This document shows, piece by piece, positions 37,405-47,784 of a stretch of DNA of 64,000 bases. Numbering within the stretch: the first letter of the stretch is position 1; each line of letters begins with the position of its first letter. Location of the stretch: the NCBI RefSeq assembly GCF_001816145.1, contig NZ_MDZB01000093.1, forward strand, positions 1 through 64,000. Direction: 5' to 3'. Below the pieces are notes generated by a model that worked only from the letters and a program-made list of their open reading frames with translations, had not been told where the DNA came from and ran no database searches. The DNA is from Hymenobacter lapidarius. GTDB taxonomy: Bacteria > Bacteroidota > Bacteroidia > Cytophagales > Hymenobacteraceae. A program made the position numbers and the translations under genes.

Positions 37405-38577
37405 ATGCCCATACTCCAAAGCTGGCGCTGGTACGGCCCCACCGACCCGGTTAGCCTCGCCGATATCCGCCAGGCCGGCGCCACCGGCGTGGTGACGGCC
37501 CTGCACCACATTCCCAACGGGGAAGTCTGGCCGATGGCCGAAATTCAGCAGCGGCAAGCCGAGGTGGCCGCCGCCGGCCTCACCTGGAGCGTGGTGGAAA
37601 GCGTGCCAGTGCCCGAATCCATCAAAACCCGCAGCGGCGACTACGTGCGGCACATCGCCAACTACCAGGAGTCGCTGCGCAACATAGCGGCCTGCGGCAT
37701 CGGCACCGTGACGTACAATTTCATGCCCGTGCTGGACTGGACGCGCACCGACCTGGCCTACGAAGTCGAGGACGGCTCCAAGGCGCTGCGGTTCGAGAAA
37801 GCGGCTTTTGTGGCGTTTGATGCGCTGTTGCTCCGGCGGCGCGGAGCCGCGCTGGACTACACGCCCGAAGAAATGGCCCGCGCCGAAAGCCGCCTAGCCG
37901 AGATGAGCGACGCGGAGCAGCTCCAGCTCCAGCGCAACATCATTGCCGGGCTGCCGGGCAGCGAGGAGAGCTTCACCCTGGCGCAGTTTCAGCAGGCGTT
38001 GGACGCGTACGCGGGCATCGACGCCGCGCAGCTGCGGCACCACCTGATTCTGTTTCTGCGGGAGATTGTGCCGGTGGCGGAGGAAGTGGGCCTCAACCTC
38101 GCCCTTCACCCCGACGACCCGCCCTACCCCATCCTGGGGTTGCCGCGGGTAGTGAGCACTGCCGCCGACGTGGCCGCGCTGGCGACGGCCGTCCCTTCGC
38201 CGCGCAACGGCCTGTGTTTCTGCACCGGCTCGTTCGGCGTGCGGGCGGATAATGACCTGCCCGCCATGGTGCGCCAGTTCGCCGACCGCATTCACTTCAT
38301 TCACTTGCGCAGCACCCAACGCGACGAGCACGGCAATTTCTACGAAGCCAACCACCTTGAAGGCGACGTGGACATGTACGCCGTGATGCGTGAGCTCATT
38401 GCCGTGATGCGCCAGCGGGGCACCCGGCTGCCCATGCGCCCCGACCACGGCCACCAGATGCTCGACGACCTGCGCAAAAAGACCAATCCCGGCTATTCGG
38501 CCATCGGCCGCCTGCGCGGACTAGCCGAACTGCGCGGCCTGGAAATGGGTGTCGAGCGCAGCATAATGGAAGCTTAG
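37405..38577 (+). CDS. uxuA: Mannonate dehydratase
   Basis: 390 residues, the usual UxuA length. It dehydrates D-mannonate to 2-keto-3-deoxygluconate, feeding KdgK and Eda. Seen: [77 protein letters not shown] with a metal-binding His, [23 protein letters not shown], and [11 protein letters not shown] chose the ATG at 37405 because the one at 37378 lies in a repeat remnant and the ILQSWRWYG start is typical. It belongs to the susC operon, far from uxaC, but both have the same operator type. Confidence 0.95.
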   Translation: MPILQSWRWYGPTDPVSLADIRQAGATGVVTALHHIPNGEVWPMAEIQQRQAEVAAAGLTWSVVESVPVPESIKTRSGDYVRHIANYQESLRNIAACGIGTVTYNFMPVLDWTRTDLAYEVEDGSKALRFEKAAFVAFDALLLRRRGAALDYTPEEMARAESRLAEMSDAEQLQLQRNIIAGLPGSEESFTLAQFQQALDAYAGIDAAQLRHHLILFLREIVPVAEEVGLNLALHPDDPPYPILGLPRVVSTAADVAALATAVPSPRNGLCFCTGSFGVRADNDLPAMVRQFADRIHFIHLRSTQRDEHGNFYEANHLEGDVDMYAVMRELIAVMRQRGTRLPMRPDHGHQMLDDLRKKTNPGYSAIGRLRGLAELRGLEMGVERSIMEA

Positions 38578-38708
38578 ACACCCTAACAATCGTCCGGTGC
38601 CACTGCGGTTGGCGCTGAACACCCGGCGTTTAGCCATTGGAAGTCGGTAGCATTTTCCACTTTTGGGCCACATCCGACCACTGCTTTTACATTTTTCCTT
38701 CCTCCCAT

Positions 38709-40021
38709 ATGGCCACTGCTTCGTTTCTGCCTGCTCCGTCCACCTCAGCCGTAGTGCCCGGCCAGGCCGCCCCCCGCTACACCTCGGCGCTGGCCTCGCT
38801 CACGGTGCTGTTTTTCATGATGGGGTTCATCACCTGCCTCAACGACATCCTCATTCCCTACCTCAAGGGGTTGTTCACGCTGAGCTACGCCAAGGTGAAC
38901 CTGGTGAACTTCTGCTTTTTCGGGGCCTACCTCGTGATGGGCGTGCCGGCGGCCGGGTGGTGAAGCGCTTTGGTTATAAGCGCGGCATGTTGCTGGGCTT
39001 TCTGGTGGCGGCGCTGGGCTGCTTCCTGTTTTACCCGGCCGCCGCCAGCCGCACGTTCGAGCTGTTTCTGGGGGCGCTGTTCGTGCTGGCCACGGGCATC
39101 GTGCTGCTGCAGGTGGCCGGCAACCCCTACGTGGCCATCCTGGGCCCGCCCGAAACGGCGTCGTCGCGCCTCACCCTCACGCAGGCGTTTAATTCGCTGG
39201 CCACCGCCATTGCCCCGGCCCTGGGCGCGGCCCTCATCCTGTCGCGGCTGCCCGACCTGAAAAAGATGACCGCCGCGCAAGCCGCCGCGCTCGACGTGGC
39301 GCCGGTGCAACTGCTTTACCTGGGCATCGGCGGGGTGCTGGTAGGAATCAGCCTGCTGCTAAGCTTTCTGAAGCTGCCCCAAGTGGCCCACGCCCCGGCC
39401 CCGACCGGCGACCCGCAGCGGCCCTGGCACTTCCGCCACCTGCTGCTGGGCCTGGTGGGCATCTTCACCTACGTGGGCGCCGAAGTGGCCATCGGCTCGC
39501 ACCTGGTGAGCTACCTCAACCAGCCCGAGGTGATGAACCTGTCGGCGCAGGCTGCCGGCGAGCAGGTGAGCTACTACTGGGGCGGGGCCATGGTGGGCCG
39601 CTTCCTGGGCGTGGCCCTGCTGCGCATCTTCCGGCCGGGCCGGGTGCTGGCCTGCGCCGCCATCGGGGCCATCGTGCTGGTGCTGGTTTCGGTGAATACC
39701 GGCGGCGAAGTGGCCATGTGGAGCCTGCTGGCCGCGGGCCTGATGAACTCCATCATGTTTCCCACCATCTTCACGCTGGCCGTAGCCGGCCTGGGCCGCC
39801 ACACCGAAGAAGCCTCCGGGCTGCTTTCGGCGGCTATAGTGGGCGGGGCCATTGTGCCGCCGCTGTTCGGCCTGCTGGCCGACAGCCAGCTGGGCGGCGG
39901 CGGGGTGCATGCGCTGCGGCTGGCTTTTGTGCTGCCGGTGCTGTGCTACGCCTACATTTTCTGGTACGGCCTGCGGGGCCACGTGCCCCAAGCGACCCGC
40001 AACGCCCCGGCAGCGGGGTAG
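38709..40021 (+). CDS. FucP-like sugar MFS transporter, apparent frameshift
   Basis: About 437 residues if one G is restored near 38955 (GGCCGGGTGGTGAAG); as given, the frame stops at 38963 after about 84 residues. Before the shift: [26 protein letters not shown], the TM1 signature of the FucP/GluP family, and [18 protein letters not shown] in TM2. After it: [34 protein letters not shown] (family hallmark), [17 protein letters not shown], and further membrane segments. It should carry a neutral monosaccharide such as glucose, xylose or fucose across the inner membrane. It is the last gene of the operon. Confidence 0.88.
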
Positions 40022-40074
40022 GCCACTGTGTTCAAGTCGTAGGAACTGCGCAAATCGCCAATAAGCGACGGTTC

Positions 40075-40126
40075 AAACCGCAACGAGGGAACCAGGCTGC
40101 GCGGCTTGGTTCCCTCGTTGCGGTTT
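40075..40126 (+). terminator. Operon-end hairpin
   Basis: 20-bp perfect stem (AAACCGCAACGAGGGAACCA at 40075-40094, complement at 40107-40126) with a 12-base loop. It starts 53 bases after the transporter stop. It lacks a T run but is very stable, and it lies between convergent genes. Confidence 0.65.
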
Positions 40127-40300
40127 CGCGTACCCCGTGCAGCAATCAGTTGGTTAGGCAAACAACGAGACGTGCGCTTGCCTGGGATGTCGTGTGCGTC
40201 CGCCTCGTGCGCCGGTGGGTTGTTTGGCCTAGTTGGCAGCGAAGCCCACGACCAGCCGCAAGCGGACGTCTTCCCCGGGGCTGAGGGAGCTTCAACACGG

Positions 40301-40361
40301 AAGCAGCCGCGGGACCCAAAGCAAGAGGTGGTTCCACCTCCGCAGGTCCTCGCGGCTGCTT
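40301..40361 (-). terminator. Nested hairpins after the 1800-residue gene
   Basis: AAGCAGCCGCGGGAC (40301-40315) pairs, with one bulge, with the stretch ending at 40361. A second hairpin (GAGGTGG-TTCC-ACCTC) lies inside. It is just downstream of the minus-strand gene that ends at 40379. Termination is inferred from position. Confidence 0.5.
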
Positions 40362-40378
40362 TGTATTTGGCCGCGTTT

Positions 40379-43300
40379 CTACTCCACCACCACGCGCTTG
40401 GCCAGGGTCTGCTGTTCGGCCTGCAGGCGTAGCGTGTACACGCCCGCCGCCAGGCCTTGGGTGCTGAACTCCGCCGTGGCGCCGGCGGCCGTGAGCGAGA
40501 TGGCGCGGCTGAAGACCACCTGACCCAACGCATTTACCAGCGTGGCCCGCACCTCGCGCTGGCCCGCTAGGGGCGGCAACAGTACCGTGAAGCGGCCGCG
40601 GGCCGGGTTTGGATACAGGCTGACCGTAGCGGCCGTCAGCTCTGGGCGCGCCGCGGTGACGGTAGCCGGGCGGAACACCAGGCTGAAGCGCCCGGCCCCG
40701 GCCGTGGGCGTAGCCGACGTGAAGGAGTAGCGGCTGCCCGCCGTCAGCAGCTGCTGGCTGCCGGTCAGGGCGTCCCGTAGCCACACCGTGGCGGTACCCA
40801 AGCTGGCCAGGTCCGCTACCTCCAAAGCATAGGTGCCGGCTTTCGACGCGCGCACCAGCAGCGGCACCACTAGTTCGGTAGTTGCGAGCGGGGCCAGGCC
40901 ATTGATGGCCAGCGGGGCGGTGCTGCTCAGCGAAGCCAGGTCAAGGCCGGCAGGGTTGGGCAGCTTCACGGCGTCGTACTGCGCGTCGATGGCCCCGGTG
41001 GCGCCGGTTTCGAAGTAGAGGTACGTGTCATCAGCGAGACCGGCGCCGGCCAGGCGCAGGCGCAGGTGGGGCCGGGCGTCGGAAGAGCCGCGCCCGAAGG
41101 CAGGCTGGGTGCCGAAGGTGGTGACGCGGTTGGCGTTGGTCAGGTTCACGGCGCCGGGGGTGCCGGGGACCGTCACGCGGGCGAAGTAGCCCGAGCCGGC
41201 GACAATTAGTGGCGAGTCGCCCACGCCGTTGGTGTAGCTGCGGTAGGTGCCCGCGTACTGCCCGGTGCTCTGGTACACGTACATGGCGGCGTCCATGCCG
41301 GGGCGCTGGCCGGCGGCCACGGTGTTCCAGTCCAGCGGACTTGGGTATGGGTTGCCTAGCAGCTGCCAGCCGGCGTCGGCGTCGGTGCCCCGAGCAAGTG
41401 AGCCTGAGGGCTGGGCGGCGTTGTTGAAGGTGCCGGTGAAGGCTACCGGGGCGGCCGTGGCCGGGGCGTTCACCGAGTAGCCGCGGGTGGGCTGCATGGC
41501 GTCGGTGGCGCCGGTGGGCGAGAACCAGCCTTTGTCGAAAGCGGCGATGCTGGCCGGCGACGTGGCCAGCCGGCTTTCGTCATAGCCAAACACCGTGGGG
41601 AAGGGCGACACTGCGAAAGGCGTGGCGCTGCTGTTGTAGCCTACATTGAACGTGGGCGCAAAGCCCGGCGTGGCCAGGCTGGCAAACGTGGCCCCGGCTA
41701 CCGGCGCGCTGAAGTGGCGGTAGGCCGCGCCGGTCACGGCGTTGGTAATGGCGCGCTGCATGGTGCCGCTGCCGCTCACCACGCCGCCGGTGTTATCGAC
41801 CAACGCCGTGCCCGCGGCCGACGAGAGCAGCGTGAATGCGTTGCCGGCGGTGTTCAGGTTGCCGCTTTGCAAACGGGCCAGCTGCTGCACGCTGGTGGCC
41901 TGGCTCAGGGTCAGGGTGCGGTCCGCGGCCAGGATAGCCGTGTTGTTAACCGTCAGGCTGCGCACCTGGCTGGGCAGGCCGGTGCCAGTTAGCTGGGGCG
42001 CGGTGCCGTTATAGGTGTACAGGCCCTCGGGCGAGAAGCTGCGCGGGCCCGCCAGCTGAATGGCGCCCGTGGCGCCGGTGGCCGCAATGCCGGCCGGGTC
42101 GCAGATTTGCAGCTCGGCACCGGCCTGCAGCTCGAAGCTGCCCGCGCCGCTCAGCGTTTGGCAATTGGTGACGAGCCGGCCGCCGGCCAGTACCCGCACG
42201 GGGGTGGCCACCGTGGCGTTGAGCTGCAGGGTGAGGGTGCCGCCGCTCTGCACCGTGATGCTGTTGTAGGCACCGCCGGCCGCCATGCTTTGGCCGTTGG
42301 CCACCACTAGGTCGGGACCCGTCACGGCGTTGCGCAACGACTGAATGTAGGTCACGTTGGGCGTGCCGAAGCCGAAGCCCCAGTTTAGGGCCGTGCTGCC
42401 CGAAATATCGGCCTTACCGGCGCCGTTGTAGTCGGCAATAGTCTGCGTCGGGTTCAGCGGGTAATGAAACTTGCTGGGGCTGCCGCCCCCGTCCAGGTCC
42501 GGCGAGGTCATTTTGTAGCCGGCAGCCGAGGCGTAATTGGTGGTTACGGCCCCGCCGGCCCCGGCAATGCCGGTGCGGGTGGCAAAGGTGTGGAGGGCGC
42601 CCGTGACGCCCGCGGCGCCCGAACCGGCCGCCTTCACCATCACCAGGTCGTACTGCGTGATGTTGAAGATGTTGGCGCCGCCCACGTTGGCGAGGTAGGT
42701 CGTATTGCCGAGCAGCAGGTCCAGCGTGAAATCCGACGCGTCGTAGTCGGGCACGTAGCCGGCGGGGCCGGCCAGCTGGCGCAGCACGATGGTGGTGCCG
42801 CTGCGCAAATCTGCCCAGAAAGCCGTGTTGGCAAACTGGTACTTGCCGCCGTTGTCGGCCGTGCCGTTCGATTCAAAGTCCTTGACCATCATGCCGCGCA
42901 CGTCGAGGTGGTCCTGCACCACCAGTAGCTCCACGGCGTCGAGGCTGCCGGTCGAGGCGTTCGAGCCGTTGTAGATGCGGTTCACCACGATGGGCGGCAC
43001 GGGGTTGGCCAGCCCGCGCAACGACTGGATGTAGGTGATATTGGCGCTGCCGAAGCCGTCGCCCCAGTTGCGGCTGGTGCTGGTGGAGGTGGCCACGTTG
43101 GTGCCGTTGTAGTCGGCCGTGCTCTGGGCCGGGTTCGTGGGGTACACGAAGGCTCCCGTGCCCAGGCCGCTGGTCAGCAGCAGCCGGGCGCTGGTTACGG
43201 CGGTATAGAAAGCCAGGCCCGTGGCGTTGGTGGCCAGGGCGTGTACCGGGTTGTCGGTGCCGCTGGCGCTGCCGGTTTTCAGCAGCACCATGTCGGTTTG

Positions 43301-45781
43301 GGTCAGGTTGAAATTCTGGCCCACCGGCGCCAGCGCATCCAGGTAGGTGGCGTTTTCCATCAGCAGGTCGATTTTGAAATCGGCCGGGTCGAAATCTTCC
43401 GCGTAGCCGGTGATGCCGGAGGCGAGGCGGCGCAGCACGATGGTGGTGCCAACGCGCAAATCCTTCCACAAGGCGTTATTCCTGAACTGGTACCTGCCGC
43501 CGGTGTCCGACGTCAGGTTGGCTTCAAAGTCCTTCAGTATCAGGCCGCGAATGTCGAGGCGGTCCTGCACCACGAGCAGCTCCACCGCATCCGTCGCGCC
43601 GTCCGAAGTCGAGCTGCCGTTGTACAGGCGGTTCACCACGATGCCCGTCAGGGGCTGCTCGGCAAAGGTGATTTTCGAGAAGTTGAAGCTGCTCGTCACG
43701 ATGTCGAACTTGAGCGTGGCATTCGCGTCCGCATTCAGGTACACGTTGTTGATAACCACGTCCTGGTAGGTCTGGAAGCCGCCCGTGCCCGGCACGGGTA
43801 TCACGCCGGTTCGGTCCACGTCGTTCACGCTCAGCCGCAGGCTGCCGCCCGCAGTGGTGCCCGACGCCACCCGCACCGTGACGCGGTACAGGCCGCTGCG
43901 CAGTACGTTCACCGAATATTTCAGCCACTCGCCGTTGGCCGAGTAGCCCACGTTGCCGAGGCCCTCGCCGCCATTTTCCGTGTCCACCGACTCGTTGGCG
44001 CGCGGCACCGTGGGGTCGAGCTGGGCGCCGCGGTTGGCCACGTCCGAGTCGTTGTAGGCCACGCCCTGGCCGCCGTTGTCAAACTCCACGGCCTTCACCA
44101 CGCCCGGAATCACTGGGATGGTGGCCGGGAAGGGCGTGCGGATGCAGTTGCTCACCTGCACGTAGCTGGCCCGGGTCACCACGATGGTCGTGTCCGGGTT
44201 CACCAGCGTCATCGTCACGGTGGGGCTGCCGGCCGTGGCGTAGGTCACGGGCGCCGGGTTTTTGCCGGTGCCGGTGGCCGGCGTGGCGCCCGCCCCAAAA
44301 TTCCAGTTTATCGACGTGAATTCGCCCAGCACGGTGGCCGCGTAGGTCACCGCTTCGGGGGCCACGCAGGTGAAGGTTTTATCGGCTGTAAAGTTGGCCA
44401 GCGTAAAAGTCTGGCCGGGGTTGAGGTAGGTGGGCGGCAGCGTCTGCTGCGCGTGTTGCAGCGAGTACACGACTTTCCGGGTCAGCGCGCCCTGGGCGTT
44501 GAACAAGAGCACCAGCGTCGATTGCGCGTAGATTTTGTCGTCGTAGAAGTTATTGATGCCGGCCGGCACGTTGATTTTGAGCGGGGCCGCGCCGGGCGCC
44601 GCGGCCGTGTTCAGCTGCAACGTGAAGTCGTAGTCCGTCGCGTCGCTCTCGTTCAGCAGCATCACGGCGGTGGTGCCGTTGTCGGTGCTGCTCAGCACTT
44701 TCACCAGCGCCTGGTTGTCGGTGGCGTTGAGGTTGGTGCCGTGCAGGTTTTCCGACACCAGCATCTCGTGCCAGAAAGCCGAGCGCGGCTTAAAAGTCGA
44801 CGGCGTGCCCCCGTCGATGTAGCCCAAATCGCCAACCCCGCGCGCGCCACCGCTCTCATGAATCGACCACGGCTGCATCGAGAGGCCCTCATACTTCATG
44901 CCCACCCCGAACACCTCGGCCCAGAACTGCCCGTTTAGGAAGGAATGCACGCCCACGCCTTCCACGGTATTGACCGTGGGGTTGGCAAAATCGACGTTGA
45001 ACTCGGTCAGGGCCCAGCGCAGGGCGTTGGCCCCGGTGCGGTTGTGCAGGGCGTTGGCGTTGGCCATCAGGCCCAGCAGGTTGATGGTGTTGTTGGTCAG
45101 GTTGGTGGTGCCGTTCACCACGCCGGCGCGGGTCTGCGTGCCGTTGAATGGGTAGGTGTGAAAGGAGATGACGTCGATGTAGTAGCGGCCATTGGCGTCG
45201 CGGCCGGTGATGTCGTTGGCGCCGCCCACCAGCGCGGGGTAGTAGCCGTTGTAGGCGGCGTTTTCCGGCCCCACCGTCAGAATGGCGGGGTCCACCGCCT
45301 TCATCGCCGACGCAAAGGCCTTGATGTAGGTTTCCACCCCCGCCACCGGCGTCGGGTTGGGGTGCGAGGCGTTGTTCAGGTCGGGCTCGTTGCCGATAAT
45401 CCAGTATTTGATGTTCCGTTGCATCGTGATGTTCACGTGCTGCACCACCTGCGCCGCCTGCGCCGCCGTGAACCGCCCGCGCCCTTCCGACACCTGCACC
45501 ATCGGCTCGGCCCCGATGCGCCGGATGGAGTCAATCAGGGCGATGTACTGGGCATTCGTTACCAAGTTGGAGTTCACGCCGTTGCCGCCGATGCGCACCA
45601 TGCGCACCTTCGACTGCTGCACCATCGGCCACAGCCGGTCGAGCTGCCCGTTGAACACCTGCGAGCCCAGGGCCGTGGGCAACCAGGCATTTTGGCCGGC
45701 CAGGTACGGGGAGATGGGCTGCGCGTGGGCCGCCGCGAGGGCCAGCCAGCTGAGCAGGAAGAGGCGTAGCAGTTGCTTCAT
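40379..45781 (-). CDS. 1800-residue modular T9SS-secreted GH-A glycosidase
   Basis: Signal peptide (LLRLFLLSWLALAAAHAQ), then a clan GH-A catalytic module like that at 16057-18243: RMVRIGGNGVN, YWIIGNEPDLN (probable acid/base E132), RWALTEFNVDF (probable nucleophile E260). Then, roughly: a PKD-like domain (455-560, INWNFGAG), a CBM6-like domain (578-722, AVEFDNGGQGVAYNDSD to FNFSKITFAE), and two tandem lamin-tail-like repeats (about 726-925 and 935-1140, each opening IVVNR-YNGS and carrying DAVELLVVQD). A long low-complexity Ala/Thr/Gly region follows, and a C-terminal T9SS sorting domain (LYPNPARGRFTVLL to AKRVVVE). It should be exported to the surface or medium. An operator at 46019 puts it in the same putative regulon. 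CBM6 suggests xylan or beta-glucan binding; substrate and GH family are not assigned. Confidence 0.82.
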   Translation of the reverse strand: MKQLLRLFLLSWLALAAAHAQPISPYLAGQNAWLPTALGSQVFNGQLDRLWPMVQQSKVRMVRIGGNGVNSNLVTNAQYIALIDSIRRIGAEPMVQVSEGRGRFTAAQAAQVVQHVNITMQRNIKYWIIGNEPDLNNASHPNPTPVAGVETYIKAFASAMKAVDPAILTVGPENAAYNGYYPALVGGANDITGRDANGRYYIDVISFHTYPFNGTQTRAGVVNGTTNLTNNTINLLGLMANANALHNRTGANALRWALTEFNVDFANPTVNTVEGVGVHSFLNGQFWAEVFGVGMKYEGLSMQPWSIHESGGARGVGDLGYIDGGTPSTFKPRSAFWHEMLVSENLHGTNLNATDNQALVKVLSSTDNGTTAVMLLNESDATDYDFTLQLNTAAAPGAAPLKINVPAGINNFYDDKIYAQSTLVLLFNAQGALTRKVVYSLQHAQQTLPPTYLNPGQTFTLANFTADKTFTCVAPEAVTYAATVLGEFTSINWNFGAGATPATGTGKNPAPVTYATAGSPTVTMTLVNPDTTIVVTRASYVQVSNCIRTPFPATIPVIPGVVKAVEFDNGGQGVAYNDSDVANRGAQLDPTVPRANESVDTENGGEGLGNVGYSANGEWLKYSVNVLRSGLYRVTVRVASGTTAGGSLRLSVNDVDRTGVIPVPGTGGFQTYQDVVINNVYLNADANATLKFDIVTSSFNFSKITFAEQPLTGIVVNRLYNGSSTSDGATDAVELLVVQDRLDIRGLILKDFEANLTSDTGGRYQFRNNALWKDLRVGTTIVLRRLASGITGYAEDFDPADFKIDLLMENATYLDALAPVGQNFNLTQTDMVLLKTGSASGTDNPVHALATNATGLAFYTAVTSARLLLTSGLGTGAFVYPTNPAQSTADYNGTNVATSTSTSRNWGDGFGSANITYIQSLRGLANPVPPIVVNRIYNGSNASTGSLDAVELLVVQDHLDVRGMMVKDFESNGTADNGGKYQFANTAFWADLRSGTTIVLRQLAGPAGYVPDYDASDFTLDLLLGNTTYLANVGGANIFNITQYDLVMVKAAGSGAAGVTGALHTFATRTGIAGAGGAVTTNYASAAGYKMTSPDLDGGGSPSKFHYPLNPTQTIADYNGAGKADISGSTALNWGFGFGTPNVTYIQSLRNAVTGPDLVVANGQSMAAGGAYNSITVQSGGTLTLQLNATVATPVRVLAGGRLVTNCQTLSGAGSFELQAGAELQICDPAGIAATGATGAIQLAGPRSFSPEGLYTYNGTAPQLTGTGLPSQVRSLTVNNTAILAADRTLTLSQATSVQQLARLQSGNLNTAGNAFTLLSSAAGTALVDNTGGVVSGSGTMQRAITNAVTGAAYRHFSAPVAGATFASLATPGFAPTFNVGYNSSATPFAVSPFPTVFGYDESRLATSPASIAAFDKGWFSPTGATDAMQPTRGYSVNAPATAAPVAFTGTFNNAAQPSGSLARGTDADAGWQLLGNPYPSPLDWNTVAAGQRPGMDAAMYVYQSTGQYAGTYRSYTNGVGDSPLIVAGSGYFARVTVPGTPGAVNLTNANRVTTFGTQPAFGRGSSDARPHLRLRLAGAGLADDTYLYFETGATGAIDAQYDAVKLPNPAGLDLASLSSTAPLAINGLAPLATTELVVPLLVRASKAGTYALEVADLASLGTATVWLRDALTGSQQLLTAGSRYSFTSATPTAGAGRFSLVFRPATVTAARPELTAATVSLYPNPARGRFTVLLPPLAGQREVRATLVNALGQVVFSRAISLTAAGATAEFSTQGLAAGVYTLRLQAEQQTLAKRVVVE

Positions 45782-45887
45782 GGGTAGGAATTGGTTGAGT
45801 TGGTATGGGAAGGAGAAAGCCGGAATGGGCCGGACACACGGGCGTCGCTTCCGCGACCAACGGTCTCGGAAATGGCCACTAGGCCAG

Positions 45888-45901
45888 CCGTAAACGTTCA
45901 G
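45888..45901. promoter_or_regulatory. Possible weak second operator
   Basis: CCGTAAACGTTCAG contains the CGTAAACGTT half of the consensus but has lost the TGCG half. It lies about 107 bases upstream of the 1800-residue gene and 125 bases from the stronger site at 46019, so it could be an auxiliary site. Confidence 0.35.
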
Positions 45902-46018
45902 ATAAGAGGTTGCCCGTCAAGGGCGCCCAAACGACCCGCAGGGCCGGGAGGCCGGCTACAACCGGCTGGTAAAGGTGCGTATAGATCCCAGCAAAACACA
46001 GAACATCACGGCATTTAT

Positions 46019-46036
46019 CTACGGAAACGTTTGCGT
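46019..46036. promoter_or_regulatory. LacI-type operator before the 1800-residue gene
   Basis: CTACGGAAACGTTTGCGT, core AAACGTTT at 46025-46032, a close match to the site at 24167. It lies about 240 bases upstream of the minus-strand start at 45781. Confidence 0.75.
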
Positions 46037-46141
46037 GCGCGGGACCTGGCGCGCCACTCAGCCACACCGCTGCACATAGCCTTGGGCTCCTACTCGCCTT
46101 GCCAGGTAGACCGTTGTTTTAATCAGAGCCTACCTTCGGGA

Positions 46142-46202
46142 AGCATCAAAAAGTGTGGGGCAAGAGGTGGTTGCCCCCAATTGCCCCACACTTTTTGATG
46201 CT
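46142..46202. mobile_element. MITE-like palindrome with ISKra4-type ends
   Basis: Perfect 22-bp inverted repeats (AGCATCAAAAAGTGTGGGGC at the left end) at 46142-46163 and 46181-46202 around a 17-base centre. The repeat is the terminal sequence of the IS at 59843-62733. It is too short to encode anything and forms a strong hairpin. Confidence 0.75.
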
Positions 46203-46263
46203 CTCCTTTTAGCACGCGCCTGTCACAATAGGTTTAGCCAAGCGCACCCACGGCCGGCCCGAT

Positions 46264-46280
46264 GCTACAACGTTTGCGAC
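46264..46280. promoter_or_regulatory. Degenerate operator-like sequence before DUF4861 gene
   Basis: GCTACAACGTTTGCGAC keeps the AACGTTTGCG half of the consensus but has a shortened left half. It lies about 195 bases before the DUF4861 start. The match is weak and may be chance. Confidence 0.3.
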
Positions 46281-46473
46281 GAAGCTGGAAAACGGTACCG
46301 TGCCCGAACGCCGCCGGACAAAAAAGGCGTGTATATTTCCGCCGAATAGCCCCCGAAGGCACCAAAAAGGCGGGGCTGCGCGGCCGGCCTGTCAAACCCC
46401 GGCGATGAAAATCCGTGGCTCCTGCATCTGAGCTCTTCCGCTACTTACCCCAATTATTAGCTCTGCCTCATTG

Positions 46474-47727
46474 ATGGCCTCACTCCTGTCATACTTCTCT
46501 ACCATGCTAAGTGGTGGCCTGCTGCTGCTGGCCCCGCCGGCACTGCGCTCAACGGACTCCGCCGCCCAGCCGGCCCTCAGGTCTCCGGCCCCGCTTGCTT
46601 TCACCGTTCGCAACCGGCTGGCGGTGGCGCGCCCCGCCGAAACAGTTAGCCTGCCCGCCGCCCGGCTGACCGGCCTCATTGCGGCCTATGGTGCGGACAA
46701 CCTGCTGGTGCGCGACGCCGCGACCGGCGTGGTGCTGGTAAGCCAAATGCTCGACAATGATGCCGATGGCCGAGCCGATGAGCTGCTGTTTCAGACCACT
46801 CTGACCGCTAAGGAGGCAAAGCGGTTCACCGTGTCGGGCGCATCTAATGGGGCCGCCCAGCGGCCCACGAGCCCCACTACCACGTTCTCCCGCTTCGTGC
46901 CGGAGCGCATCGACGACTACGCCTGGGAAAACGAGCGGGTGGCCTTTCGCACCTACGGCCCCGTGGCCCAGCAACTGAAGGAGGCCGGCCGCAAAGACGG
47001 CACCCTGACAAGTGGCATGGATTGCTGGCTAAAGCGCGTACCCTACCCCGTCATCGACAAGTGGTATGCCGGCAACGTGCAAACGCCTAGCTATTACCAC
47101 CACGACCGCGGTGAAGGCTACGACCCCTACCACGTGGGCGACAGCCGCGGCTGCGGCGGAACCGGCGTCTGGGACAACGACCGGCTTTATGTCTCCAAAA
47201 ACTTTATCAGCTACAAAACGCTGGCCACCGGCTCCATCCGGACGGTGTTCGAACTGACCTATGCGCCTTGGGACGCCAACGGCCGGGTCATTATCGAGAA
47301 AAAACGCATTTCCCTGGACCTGGGCAGTAATCTGAGCCGGCACGAAGTCAGTTTTAGCAGCGCGCAGGCCCTGCCCAATTTCGCGGTGGGCATTACCTTG
47401 CACGATAAGCAAGGCTCCGTGCGGGCCAACCAGCAAGCCGGCTGGTTTCGGTATTGGGAACCCCTCGACGATGCCGAAATCGGCACTGGCGTCGTACTCG
47501 CCCCCGGGGACGTGACGGAATTTCGTGACCACCGCGTTGCCCAGCCCGACCAGAGTAACCTGCTCATTTTTACCCGCTCCGCTGGCACGCCCCTGGTTTT
47601 CTACGCCGGCTTTGGCTGGACGAAAAGCGGCCAGTTCCGCACCGTGCAGGACTGGGACGCATACCTGGCCCGGTTTGCCCAAACGCTGGCCTCGCCCCTG
47701 GAGGTAAGCTGGACGAAGACCCGGTAA
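46474..47727 (+). CDS. DUF4861-family protein, probably exported
   Basis: 417 residues from the ATG at 46474. The hydrophobic N-terminus (LLSYFSTMLSGGLLLLAPP) looks like a signal sequence. The body matches DUF4861, a beta-sandwich family found beside pectin and uronate genes in Bacteroidota: AFTVRNRLAVARPAETVSLP, DNDADGRADELLFQ, DDYAWENERVAFRTYGP, a YHHDRGEGYDPYHVGDSRGCGG stretch rich in possible metal or catalytic residues, and IEKKRISLDLGSNLSRHEV. Biochemical function is not established. It lies between two MITEs, with a degenerate operator upstream. Confidence 0.75.
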   Translation: MASLLSYFSTMLSGGLLLLAPPALRSTDSAAQPALRSPAPLAFTVRNRLAVARPAETVSLPAARLTGLIAAYGADNLLVRDAATGVVLVSQMLDNDADGRADELLFQTTLTAKEAKRFTVSGASNGAAQRPTSPTTTFSRFVPERIDDYAWENERVAFRTYGPVAQQLKEAGRKDGTLTSGMDCWLKRVPYPVIDKWYAGNVQTPSYYHHDRGEGYDPYHVGDSRGCGGTGVWDNDRLYVSKNFISYKTLATGSIRTVFELTYAPWDANGRVIIEKKRISLDLGSNLSRHEVSFSSAQALPNFAVGITLHDKQGSVRANQQAGWFRYWEPLDDAEIGTGVVLAPGDVTEFRDHRVAQPDQSNLLIFTRSAGTPLVFYAGFGWTKSGQFRTVQDWDAYLARFAQTLASPLEVSWTKTR

Positions 47728-47784
47728 GAGCAGCTTCCACCGAAGGCGGCTTCCGAACGTAATACCTTTTCTTAACTTAACCCT

